In this document: positions 21,889 to 33,300 of the stretch, one piece after another
Layout: every line of letters begins with the position of its first letter
Position numbering within the stretch: position 1 is the first letter of the stretch
From: Bolinopsis microptera
Taxonomy: Eukaryota; Ctenophora; Tentaculata; Lobata; Bolinopsidae
Assembly: GCF_026151205.1 (NCBI RefSeq)
Contig: NC_087073.1
Span: 19,806,837 to 19,870,836 of the forward strand
DNA length: 64,000 bases
Direction: 5' to 3'
Notes under the pieces: generated by a model
Seen by the model: only the letters and a program-made list of their open reading frames with translations
What the model was told of the DNA's origin: nothing
Databases searched by the model: none
Program-made: the position numbers and the translations under genes

Positions 21889-23106
21889 TTACTATTTGAC
21901 AAAACAATTGATCTTTTTAGTGTGAGTGTGATTTCAACTTTGAGTTTGAAAATATTTTGAAACGACTTTCGATATTATTGATTATTATATTATATTTAAT
22001 AAACTGTCTCAAAGCCCTTAGAGGTGGCTCTATACGGGTCTTTACAACAACAACAACACTGCAGAGAACACTACCTTTCTTAGAATTTGTTTTAAACTGG
22101 GAGTTAAGTTTTAAAGCAGTTGCAGTGCCAACCCTGTCATAAATTATGGCAATTTGTATCACTCTTAGAAACTAAATTATTACCTGATGGTCCCTGGTAA
22201 CTGAAGTCAACTTGAAGGTACGGTCCTCCCGCTTTTTTCTTATTGTTGAATCTCTTCTCTTCTTCCTCTACACAGGAACCGTGATTATTAGCATGTTCAT
22301 TGTTCATTAATTATTGGAAGTGGAATTAAAAAAGGAAAGAAATAGAACTCCGACTTTAAACAGTGCATCATTCAGTGCAGTAAATATCCAAGCTCCGACC
22401 ATCTAATTAGAAACTCTGGAATGTAGAAAATAGCATGCAAACAAATATAACACAAAATCTGTATTTAACAGCATGTTTTGATATCTGCTTGAAATTTGAA
22501 TTTGACTTACCCAGATACGCCTCGAATTCCAGCTCATCGACAGTAAGAAACATAAACCTCTCCTTATCAAGCTCTTCCTCAAGTTTTGCCTCCTCTATAT
22601 CAACATCTGTGTCGTTTTTTCTCAGTCCAAATTCACTTTCAGAGTACAGATGACCTCTTACATCATACCTGAAGATAAATACAAATATCAGAGAAGAATT
22701 AGATATCCAGAAAACTTATATTAGATATTGAGAAAACTTAATAGATTTATTTAACAGCTCACTATGTTATTAGGGTGACAAGCTTGAAACTGACAGAAGG
22801 GGGTTCGTAGTCCCCCAAAATAGCAAACCTGCGTTTCATTTGTTAATGTTCTAAGAAATAAAATAGAATAAATTGACTTGAGAAATTTAATTTAATTTAA
22901 GATTACCACAGCAGTTAATTTGTTAAATTCCCTGACTGGAGAAAAATCCATTCAAGCTATGCAACATACCTGTCGATAAGGTTTGAACTATCACCCATCC
23001 ACGGTATCAAGGTGACCCCTTCGTTAACTGAGACAGCATTCTCTGGATCCGCAAACAAAGTGACAGCTGACCCATTGGCACCCAATTCATAGTTGGAATG
23101 GGACAT
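13779..23106 (-). CDS. SFSWAP: SFSWAP (suppressor-of-white-apricot) splicing regulator, 10 coding exons
   Basis: A nuclear RS-domain protein that regulates alternative splicing. Coding exons, high to low: 23106-22970, 22668-22511, 22267-22184, 17835-17672, 17610-17459, 17242-16890, 16722-16576, 16319-16178, 15970-13953, 13804-13779. Phases agree at every junction, giving about 1126 residues (human SFSWAP is about 950). Order: N-terminal SWAP domain (LIPWMGDSSNLIDRYDVRGH, then an acidic DKERF helix); SURP1 (FLEPDHELNPFYKHVL); a Q-rich coiled stretch; a proline-rich linker; SURP2 (KLAEYVVKNGDSFERKVQ, then FAFVNPGNEHHNYYQYLI); and a long RS/SP- and K/E-rich tail. If the last intron is retained, translation ends at 13939 instead (KGTVM). 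Start: the first ATG after a TTTTTTTCGGCTCAG acceptor (23121), so a 5' non-coding exon is likely. Intron 3 (4.3 kb) holds an antisense LINE. Confidence 0.93.
17925..21512 (+). mobile_element. Nearly complete non-LTR retrotransposon (CR1/Jockey-like) in an SFSWAP intron
   Basis: One open frame runs from 17925 to 21443 (no ATG near its start; TTG at 17979), more than 1150 residues. Order: a Cys/His-rich PHD-like zinc finger (CYEC, CDEC, CHSC, CDWC, then HKKCYRYELGCVKCC); an apurinic-type endonuclease (FSLNVRSLHKN, SGRGGGLVLYV, HILFTGDFNID, HVSDHLATL); reverse transcriptase (VIPIHKGGSKTDVTNYRPIS, SQYGFRPGMSCEHAL, LLDYSKAFD, GIPQGSILGPLLFVIYINDL, LYADD); and a C-terminal thumb region. The catalytic FxDD-type box reads YADD. 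The 3' end is an ATAAC microsatellite (about 21496-21512), typical of CR1/L2-like elements. No stop or frameshift was found, so insertion is recent. It is antisense to the host gene. The clade call is from motifs only. Confidence 0.9.
21850..21882 (+). repeat. Poly-T tract (about 33 bases)
   Basis: A homopolymer T-run within SFSWAP intron 3. On the minus strand it is an A-run, as left by retrotransposition or simple expansion. Confidence 0.9.
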
Positions 23107-24906
23107 AATATATCACATAGAATAAACCTGAGCCGAAAAAAAGGTATAAAGGTAGAGGGGATATAGCTGATTTGTTATTTTGATCTGATTATGCAGTAAT
23201 TTAAAACACTGAATTAACGTCACAATCTCATATATCTTCTTTCACTTTAAACTTTGAATATTCATTTATAGTATTTAACTTGAGTAGCTCTTCTGTGATT
23301 TGAATTTCTTTTGATTAGAATTTGTGAATTATTTAATTTTTCATAGATTACTAGATCTTTCGATTTAGCAAAATATTCACAGATTATAATGCAACTTACT
23401 GGATCATAGTGCGTACGGAAACTGAAATAATCTTCCATTTTTGGATGAGAAGTGTTGTTTTGGAAAACCCTTCTTTTAGTCAATCGAAGTTAAGGTTTGT
23501 TGGGGTTTGATCATATTTTGTTTCATTATTAGTTGACATTTTTTGCCATAATTTTAATAAAACAACAAAAAACCTTATCAATGCTTTATACTACAAGTTC
23601 ATTTTGTTATAAACGTCTCATAACATCTGAAATAATAAGCAAGTGTCCCAACATCATACCTAGTACTTACCTTATGTAAAATTCAGGAACAATATTTCAT
23701 TACATACAACATCTTAAATTAATCAAATTATAAGCTTACAGGAGAGCATATTTAGCAAAGCAAAACAAATTGAAATGTGTAAAGTAGAGGTGCATTCCAA
23801 ACACTCCATTACAATACAAACACATAAATCAAATTATACAGTCCTTAACAATAAATGTGAAAAATACATGAAATACTGCCATGCTTAGAGTGATGATAGT
23901 GAGTCGCCGTCGTCTCTGTGACTGATGCTTGGTCCTCAGCATCTCAAGTTTTTTCATCCTAAAGGTTGTATTGTCAAGGTGTGCACTAGTTCTAAGATAC
24001 AACTTTAAAATCAAAGATTCGGCGAAGAAATGGGAATGTGGGAGTGTGACTCATATAGTAGTACTATTCAAATTTGCTAATAGCGTAATCATATTTTATA
24101 CATTATTCATATTTTATACATTGTGTGCATATATTTATATTTGATTGTAATTAAAGATTTTAAGGCGTTAGTGCCGAGTAATGCCTCTGGGTAGTGCTCC
24201 TCAATCAATCATATCTTTTTTTGATTCGCAAATTTGGTGTATATGTCATTCTTTGTCACAATACTTCGAGAGATCTGCTAACAGAGCTCTTATAAACTAC
24301 TGGCTGCAAAGTTGCCCCAGAACCCCTTCTGTTTCCGGCAGAAGCCAAGGAAAGAAAATAAATAAAGAAATAGAAGCTAATATAAAGGATTAAATTGAAG
24401 CTGAATACGGAACATTTACACCAATAGTTCCATCCAGAACAGGTGGAATAGGAGGCAATATCTTTTTTTAAGCAGATGAGAAGATGTACAAAAAGTCTGA
24501 TTAAATAATGTCATGAGGCAATGACACTAATCATAAAAGGGGCCGGGCGAGATTTGACCTATTAAGAACAAAGGTCATTCAAGAAGACAAAAATTCCATT
24601 CTAGGGGGAAAGAGGAATATATTAAAAGCAGTAGTGATGTGAAAATGGCAGATCGAGAAATAATAAGGCTCTGCATAGAATTTTCATATAATAAAAGAGT
24701 TTCTAGTTTCTACTATGCTAGGATTTTAAAACTTTTTGATGTTTCATTTCAATTATTAATCTACTAATCTGTAGTATATTTTTGGGGATGTCTAACCTTG
24801 CATATAATAGCTGGACAATGTAGCTGGACAATGACCATTGCTACAATTATCTGTAGACTCTTTCTTTAGAAAATGTTGCATGCCATTCACATTTCATGAA
24901 ATTCTT
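23107..24906. other. Upstream region of SFSWAP, no clear gene
   Basis: A splice-donor-like GATCCA/GTAAGT (exon end 23400, minus) after an open stretch starting at 23483 may mark a 5' exon of SFSWAP. That frame does not join the coding frame, so it would be untranslated. Elsewhere only small unidentified frames are seen (23829-24014 minus, 23929-24144 plus, 24181-24393 plus). Confidence 0.35.
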
Positions 24907-24974
24907 TACCTGGAGAACCCAGGCTATGTTCATAATCATATAATAGAAATTTGGCGGAATGACAGGCTGAGCGC
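24907..24974 (+). mobile_element. TTAC-family MITE, 3'-degraded
   Basis: TTTACCTGGAGAACCCAGGC through GGCGGAATGACAGGCTGAGC matches the 54673 copy, but the CCCAGTAA end is missing. Confidence 0.65.
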
Positions 24975-25253
24975 CACACATTTTCGCTTTCCATTTATAT
25001 GTAACCGGCCGCAAAATAAAAATTTGATCACTATTTATATACTGTATATACTATACTATAAAATTATTCAAACAATATACACATAATATAGCAATGACCC
25101 TATATAAAATCACACAGTTACTTCTGGTGGCCACCAGAAGTCGAGAACACTAAAGGTGTGAAGCTTCCTTTCTCCACTTCAAGAACCCTTGCGTTGTAAC
25201 ATCGCTTTTTCTCATTTTCATGGGACTGGTACATTGCCGGGATTTCAATTTTC

Positions 25254-25333
25254 TTTACCTTGCAAGCCAGGCTTAATTTTTATAAAAATTTTTAAAGATA
25301 TGGCGGAATGACAAGCTGAGCCCAGCGCCAATT
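25254..25333 (+). mobile_element. TTAC-family MITE, diverged
   Basis: TTTACCTTGCAAGCCAGGCT and GGCGGAATGACAAGCTGAGC align with the other copies; the termini are decayed. Confidence 0.55.
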
Positions 25334-25380
25334 AAATCAAAAGCGAGCAAATGATCTAAATAAGCTAGCTAAAGTAGCAT

Positions 25381-25482
25381 TTGTCATACGTTGTATGACC
25401 CGCCGCGCACGAGTGCGGGGCTCCCCCTGTATCGTCGAAACTATACAGGTGAAGCGACCGTGGGGGTCACCACGTGATACAA
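25381..25482 (+). mobile_element. 102-bp GC-rich element with 8-bp TSD
   Basis: TTGTCATACGTTGTATGACC at the left and ACCACGTGATACAA at the right, flanked by perfect AGTAGCAT duplications (25373-25380 and 25483-25490). Same family as 9372-9472. Confidence 0.87.
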
Positions 25483-25490
25483 AGTAGCAT

Positions 25491-27307
25491 AGAGTTGGCA
25501 TAAAGTTGCACAAAAATTTTGTTTGTTCAGCATGAACAAAACAAAAATATAAAAACTTTTAGTGCGCGGCGCTAAAACATTTGGAGCAATTACAAATTAT
25601 TATTTAAATTTATACTATTAAAAGCGATTATTGACAATTAAATCAATTTCAAATTATATTAATACAAGCAATATACAAGCATATATTAAAAACTAATGCA
25701 CGTTTAAATCTAAATTTCATATTTAATCTAGTTTTTATGAATTTTACTGGTACGGTCTAAATTTCTTCAAAGTAGCGCGTGCCGCGCTTTTTTCCGAAAT
25801 ATTGGCCCGAGGCAAGTGCTACGAAGCTAATAGCGCGTCGGACAAGTCTCGGTCAGCAGTTAATTTAAATTTTATACATGTAATATGCTAATATGTATAC
25901 AAAATTGCAATTGATCGTTGTTGAAATATTAAAAAACAAAGTTTTCAATTTAATATCCATCCCTATGCAAAATGCAGCGATTTCATTGGACGAGAGCAAC
26001 TGTATTATGAGGTTAGTTGTGTTTGGCGACAAATGGCTACAAATGGCAGCGTTTGATCGAAAACCTGGTTTCAGCCCCCTGAAAAACCCTTGATCGTTAA
26101 ATTTTACAAATTTTAATGGATCAAACTGGAAAGATCCATAAAAAGTTTACCTTTTTCACTAGCTCTTTTTTAATAAGAACAATTCATTCTCCAGCCCTAC
26201 GATTGCAAATATAAACATCAATCCGAATCTTCAAAAAAGGGAGCAAGTATTTTGTGTGTCATGTGTATTATATATGTGTGACACAACTCAGTATCATGGT
26301 TTAAGCTTTATAAATTATCAATCTTCTGATGCTGTTTTCTAACCATTATAATTTACTATAGTTATTGTTATAAATTATTATGCTTATTGCTTATCCATAT
26401 ATATGTGCTCGTGTATTTTTCAGTACACCGTTAACTACTAAATTGTTATCAAGCAGCACACACAATCACCATCATTAGCAAACATTTTTGAATTTGTTTC
26501 CCCTTTTTCTGGTTCTGAAATTATCACAAAATCTAGTCGGTGTAATAAAGTTAAGTAAAGTAAGTAATATGGCAAGTGCCATATACAGTTTTCTAAGCTG
26601 CTGCCTAATCTTAGCATTTTCTTAAATATTTCTACTGGTAAGTGCATACTTATAAACAGGTTATTTAGTGTATCAAGTCTTAACAGTTTTCTAGTCACTC
26701 TCTAGCTACTCCAAGTCTCCTATTAAATTATCTGGTCTAAAGGTCTTGATTATTATATACAAAATATATTTCTGATTGTTTTAATTGAGTTTTTCATGGT
26801 TTAGAATCTAATTGTGATTGCTCTTTCAGGTTTTCTTGTGTCCTGAATTGTTTTTGTGGCAAACCTGTGCATTTAAGTTGTTGTAACATTATAATGTAAA
26901 AGTTTAAATTATTATTATTTTCATTGAATCAGATAATTTATTCATTGGTAGATTGGGGAGACCTAGAATGAACTTGTTATCGGTTTTAAGAAGGATTTAA
27001 GTAGTAGAAATTTGCAAATGGACAACTTGCATGAATTGAACGAAATTAGAGATATAGCTGCATGCAACAGATGTTGGGAAAATCTTTTTCAAGGGTACAG
27101 TTTACCGCATTAAGGTATTTTTAAGAATCATTTTTGTCGGTAAGATCCTGTTTTATAATAATAATAATTATTATTTTCATTATAGAGACAAGTGACTTAT
27201 ATTGAGATGTGTAACCTTAACTTGTAGTCCTATTTGAGTATTTGTAATTGTGTTGGTTTAACAGTATTTTCAATGTGTTTAAACAACCTTCATATTAATC
27301 TCGTAGG
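25491..27307. other. AT-rich intergenic region upstream of the acyltransferase cluster
   Basis: No gene recognised. Small unidentified frames are present (25893-26093 plus, 26438-26698 minus). A GC-rich island with GCTACGAAGCTAATAGCGCG near 25820 resembles sequence near 9880 (GCTACGAAGTAGCGCGC), a possible further dispersed repeat. Confidence 0.35.
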
Positions 27308-30300
27308 ATGGTACTCTGGGTGGCCTTGATAGTTTTAAGCTACATCCAGTCAGTACACAGCCAAAACTACGATCTCCATTTTAAAAATCCTGTTAATACA
27401 GTGTTTTCTACTCTTGGGATCAACAACGAGCTTCAGAACTTGATAAGAAGTCCAGTAAACTTTCTAAGGGACCAGTTGTTATCTTATTCTCAACAGTCTG
27501 TGGACTCTAAAGATGATGATTCCAAAGTTTGTGAAACAAAGGTCTTGTCGCTTGTTGAGTCCTTGAAAACTGAAGAAAGTCTCAAATGTAAGATATTTGT
27601 ACATGATATATATTTATGTTTAAAATGTTTCATGTCAGTTCAGGAATATAATAGGATGTGGGACGTGTGGGGGGCTAAAAATTTCTGTCAACTGTTTTCA
27701 AAATTATTACTAGTGTCTTTCAGTTGTTGATGCACTTGGTAAACCTCCAAGTGGTTTTCTCAATGGTAACACAGTTCTCATGGGAAGTTATGACACATGT
27801 ACATCTATGATCAAATCCGCGGGCTATGGTAGCAACTACAAACCCTGTAAAATAAAGGCTCTTATGACAATGGTAGGTAGTGCACCCCCTAACAATGGTA
27901 CTTAGTCTTACTTAATTTCTTGGAAACGTTTTATACTCGCTATTTATAAGTTATTGGATACTACTATCAAAATATATTTGATATCTTGAATCTCTGATGC
28001 TAGTTTGTAATTTTGGCAGTATCTAGATAGCCCGACCCCTGTCCGCGGACAACTGTCCACGGACAACTGTCCACGAACACCTGTCCACCAGATCATATTA
28101 CTGCATCAGAGGACATAGATGCGTTACACCCAGGACAGGACATGGAGCTCTTTAGGAGGCTTTTCTGGAATAGGAAGTCTCGAGCATTCTCTGGGGAGGT
28201 CGTGGGTCCATTCATTTCGTCTATTAGACGGAAGAGTACCATGTCAGGAATTGGAATAGTTTTTGTTGTTGTTATTGAGTTATTGATGATGGCAACTGAT
28301 AATACTTCACCAAAAACGAACGACTTATATGCCACATTTAAATCGTAATCATTTATTTCATTGAGCAATATACTACGCTACAATCAATCCGGGAGTTGAT
28401 GCACAGGACAAAGCTTTGTTATCTTTTTGTAGTGGTATGTAGAATCCCATCGAGGATCGATGATGTGAACCCTGCTTGATTCAGGGGATACTGTTATTAT
28501 GCAGTAATATGATCTGGTGGACAGGTGTTCGTGGACAGTTGTCCGCGGACAGGGGTCAGGCTATCTAGATACTGCCGTAATTTTCCATAAAACAGTTTGT
28601 AATATTACATTATTTCTTGCAGGGCAACAATTCAGTTGGTGGCACCCCACTTACATGGACAGTTTGTTTTCCACAAGAATGTCGTGGTGGCAACTTCACT
28701 TCCCTTAAGCAGGGTTTACTCAAAATAATAAACAGCCGGTGGGATCCAGTGCACATAGCTGAAAGTAGTGTAGTCACAACATGTGATACAGATTACAACT
28801 ATAGCGCTGGATCGTACTGTGCTATTGTCCTGATATCAGTGATTGCGTTCATGGTGCTAGTCGGAAGTATGTGGGACCCTGTAGTGATGCTCGTGACATC
28901 TCTGAAAGTAGCAGAGGAGAGGAAGGTTCTGGTTAACAGTGAAGAAGGTGGTGCAGTGGATGAGATTGTCCCAGATAGTCCTGCTGTCCAGTCAAAACCT
29001 GTCTTGGACCCATTTAAAAGCTCTACTTTAGGTAACAGTAATACAGTCTTACTTTTTCTACGATGGGGGTGAATATAAGTTAGGGTTGGATTGAAACATC
29101 TATTTATTAGTCTTCCTCAGTTATCCATGATGAATGATGATCAATGCATGATAAAATACTTTAACATTTTTCTATAGTTAAGATTATTATTACTAAAAGG
29201 TGTTTCTATTCCAGGCGAGGTGTTGAAGTGTTTCTCTGTGCAGCGAACAGTTGGAGCCCTTCTAAACACCACTACCAAGGAGGGACAAATCCTCTGCATG
29301 AACGGAATCAGAGTCCTGAGTATAAATTGGGTTGTTCTGGGCCATGTTTACTATATCGGACTTGGAGCTGCAGGTGATCTTAGCATACACTTACAGTTAG
29401 TTTAACAATTAATATACTGACAAGTCTAGTTGGTTCTAGAGTATCTTGCATGATTTGATTGATAATTTTTCTATCATCACTCATCAGTGAAAACCATAAA
29501 CTCCTTTAAATTTCAATCCATCGAGGTGATTTGGTCTATATTAACACGCTTTATCGACGAAACACATTTACCTTCACTTGGAATGGCTTGCCTTCTGTTG
29601 ACTCTTTTTTCTTAATGAGGTACCTTGGCATTGAGTAGTCTCTGCAGTGTTGTTCATGTTGATTCACCAAGCTGTACAGAAGGTGTTCTTAGCTTGTGTC
29701 AACTAAAATTGCGTCCACAATAATTATACATTATATCGATTTATTTTAAAATACGTGAGATTTATCGTTATTTGATATTTGCTTGATGTTAGTAATTTTA
29801 TTAATGTTTGTGTAATCGATAAATGTACGTATGGTAAACTTGATATTTTTGGAAGTAACACTGATTTAGTGTAAATTGAGTGTAATGTGTTTTCAGATTA
29901 CACTGACTACATATCCATGTGGCGTAAAATTCCAATGGCAATAATCTATAATGCATTACCAGCAGTCGATACTTTCTTCTTCATAAGGTTTGTTTATTGC
30001 TATTCTAGTTATTCAATATCGTGTCATATTAATTTGCAAATAACCCAGCTATAGGGTGATATAATCTATTCTGGGAAACTATTGAGCAGTATAATTGACT
30101 TCAAAAATTTACTTCTTTACTGGTGTAAGCGTAGCATGTAAGGTTTTAAAATCATTCGTTTTAGCGGTTTCCTTGTTTCTCTTCTCCTCTCAAAAGACCT
30201 GGCAAAAAGAGGAAAGTTTAACGCTGTTGGTTACTATCTACACAGATACTTACGGTTAACTGTACCGTTTCTTGTCGTGACTCTTGGACAAGGGTTTCTT

Positions 30301-33300
30301 GCTCAGATATTTATTAGGGGCCCGTTTGAGGACATCCTTACTAAAGTTAGTAGCAATGCCGAGTAGTTTGTTAAATTAACCTTTAAGTTTATTACAAATC
30401 AGGAATTTGATAGTTAAGTTCGCAGGCCTGATTCCTAGTTGTGGTTAATGGTAAAACCTGTGGCTTGAAAGTGCACAGTACCAAGCTTTATTGAGGATGA
30501 TTTAAATGTAATGTGTTCTGTGTACTATAACTGATAACACTAGGGTAGTGAAAACTGTAACAAGTGGTGGTGGACTAACATTCTCTACATCAACAACTTC
30601 GTCCCTTGGAACAAAGTGAGTGTTTTAGATTTATTACATTATTCAGTAACATTTTATTTTGGGATGGATCTATATTTTCCTCCTTATATTAATTGTTATT
30701 TACTTGAATTGTACCAGATTCTGATAAATTTCGTGAATAATGTAATAATTATATGCTATTTTTGTTCCTTCAGCTTCATCACCATTTAACTAACTATACA
30801 ATATGAAATTTCAGCTAGAAATATGCGTTGGACAGTCCTGGTATTTATCTAATGATTTCCAGTTCTTCATTGTAGCCCCACTCTTCATCTGGCTTCTTTA
30901 CAAATCACCTAGAACTGGTTGGTATTTAATTGAATAAGCACAGATTCAGTTTTATTCGTTTCAAAATGGAATCAAATCTGATATCACCAAAGCATTGCGT
31001 TCCATTGATTTACAGGAATTGCTCTAATTTCTGCTAAATAGAGTGTGAACTGCTTTGAAGGTGCGTGACTGCAAATATTGGATGACATCATATCTTATCA
31101 GTTCATTGAAATTTGAGCACTTAAAGAAATGCATGTACGTCAAGAGATAAGAACCTAGGATACTGTAAGCTTATACAAACAAAAAGCAATTCCCATTGTC
31201 ACGAGATTGAGATAAGAAGATAAGATACAGGAAGGTTGTAGCAAGCAAATGAATGCTATCACGCCTGGTGGTAACGTAGGGTTACCACTAGGTATTAGGA
31301 TACAACTGGAGTGCCCCTTATTATGGGTTACAGAACAGTGTCCTCCATATAGAATTAGGATACAACTGGAGTGTCCCTTATTATGGGTTACAGAACAGTG
31401 TCCTCTATATAGAATTAGGATACAACTGGAGTGTCCCTTATTATGGGTTACAAAATAGTGTCCTCTATATAGAATTAGGATACAACTGGAGTGTCCCTTA
31501 TTATGGGTTACAGAATAGTGTCCTCTATATAGAATTAGGATACAACTGGAGTGTCCCTTATTATGGGTTACAGAATAGTGGCCTCTATATAGAATTAGGA
31601 TACAACTGGAGTGTCCCTTATTATGAGCTACAGAATAGTGTCCTCTATAATTTCACAGTTTTAAATTACTGGAAAATCCACCACAACCCACAGAGTTAGA
31701 GGGATCCTTTAGACAATACAGTTGAAATTGTGCTTTGAGTAGTAGTGAGGCAAAATGTTAGGTCCTGAGAACATTATAACAGAAATCTGAGAACTTGGGA
31801 ACCTGATAACCTGAGAACATTATAACGGGAGATAAGATAATGTAAAGTTCAGATTATTTGAAGCAAAGTCAAACGTAAATTTTTAGAGACGTGCTTAGCC
31901 CCTTTACTATTCAATGCTATGACAAATGACAATATGCTGAATATGGACAGGATCAGGAATCAGTATTATTCCAGATGATGATAAATTCTGATATAACTAC
32001 TATTATTTCCCCCAGGAATTGCTGTAACAATGACTACGCTAGTCTGTAGTTGTGTGGCTGCGGGCGTCATTACTTACGGTTATAACCTGGGCCCTTCCAC
32101 TGTATTCGAGTAAGTTTCAACCACAAGTTTATTACAATTTACAATACTTGTAAAGTATTCCGGATAAATTCAATAATAAATCTGCCAAAATATACCTAAG
32201 GTTGGTTTTACACGATCAGCCTATCCTGGACCGATTGAAAAATTGAACAATGGAATTCTGGATTTCAATGCGTGGTTATGACATAACGCATGGGGTATTC
32301 AGTTTAGAGTTCGAAGTTTCAAGCAAAAATTAAGGCAGAATGTATCGACAAGTTTTGAGAGATCTTGTTACATGATGCAACTTGTCCAGTGTACTTTTAA
32401 CATAAAAATTAAGTAAGCTGCACTGCGGGCGCCACAAATAGCATTGAAACTCAATTCCATTGTTTGACCCTGCAACTATTTTCAGTCCGAATGCTGCCAA
32501 CTTCACAGACTTCAAGCTGCTGTACGATAAGCCGTGGATACGTTGCCCTCCCTATCTGATAGGACTGCTTGGAGGCTGGTTTTGCTTCAAGAACCTGGAC
32601 AGTCTCAAGTTGTATATCAGCCGACTCCGCTTCGTATGTGACGCTTCTTTTGCCTTTGTTATCAGTTCCAACTATAAATAAACTACCATAGTAGTGTTTA
32701 AGATTGTATATTTTTTAGTGAACTTGAGAATGTGCGCAAAAATATTGAGATGTAACCCTACTTTGTACTCAGCAGTGCAGATTGTAGTATAACTTGTTTA
32801 TAGATGAATACATACCACATGACGTACAACAACTAGTACTCATCACAAGATTATTTTACAAATGTATGGCCTCTCCGACTAGTACTAGTAATACATCACG
32901 TGATACTTGCTTACTTGTGATGCACCACGTGGGCACTAACTAACACGTGGGCACTAACTAACACGTGGGCACTAACTCCTTGTTACACGCAGATAACGAG
33001 GCTGCTACTCAGTGTGGTAATCTGGATAACTACCTGCACTGTCCAGTACTGGGTTACATTCGGTCTTCACAATGATATGCTCAAGAAGACATGTGGGTAA
33101 AATACTGTCTTGGTACTGTGCCAACTTATGGTACTACATTGTTATATCGAGTGCAGTAGTGTGGTCGAGTTAACGGTTATATAACCATGTGACCAGTAAT
33201 GATGTTGTCACATAAATGTCTAGTTTCCCGAATGTTGATATGAGTATATTGCTGACCCTAATATCCTACAGCTGGAGAAAATATAAGTCTGACAGGGAGT

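Noticed and set aside
31249-31458. Possible exon of 20-residue repeats (LECPLLWVT)
   Set aside because: A 60-bp minisatellite inside intron 8; flanking exons 8 and 9 join in phase without it.
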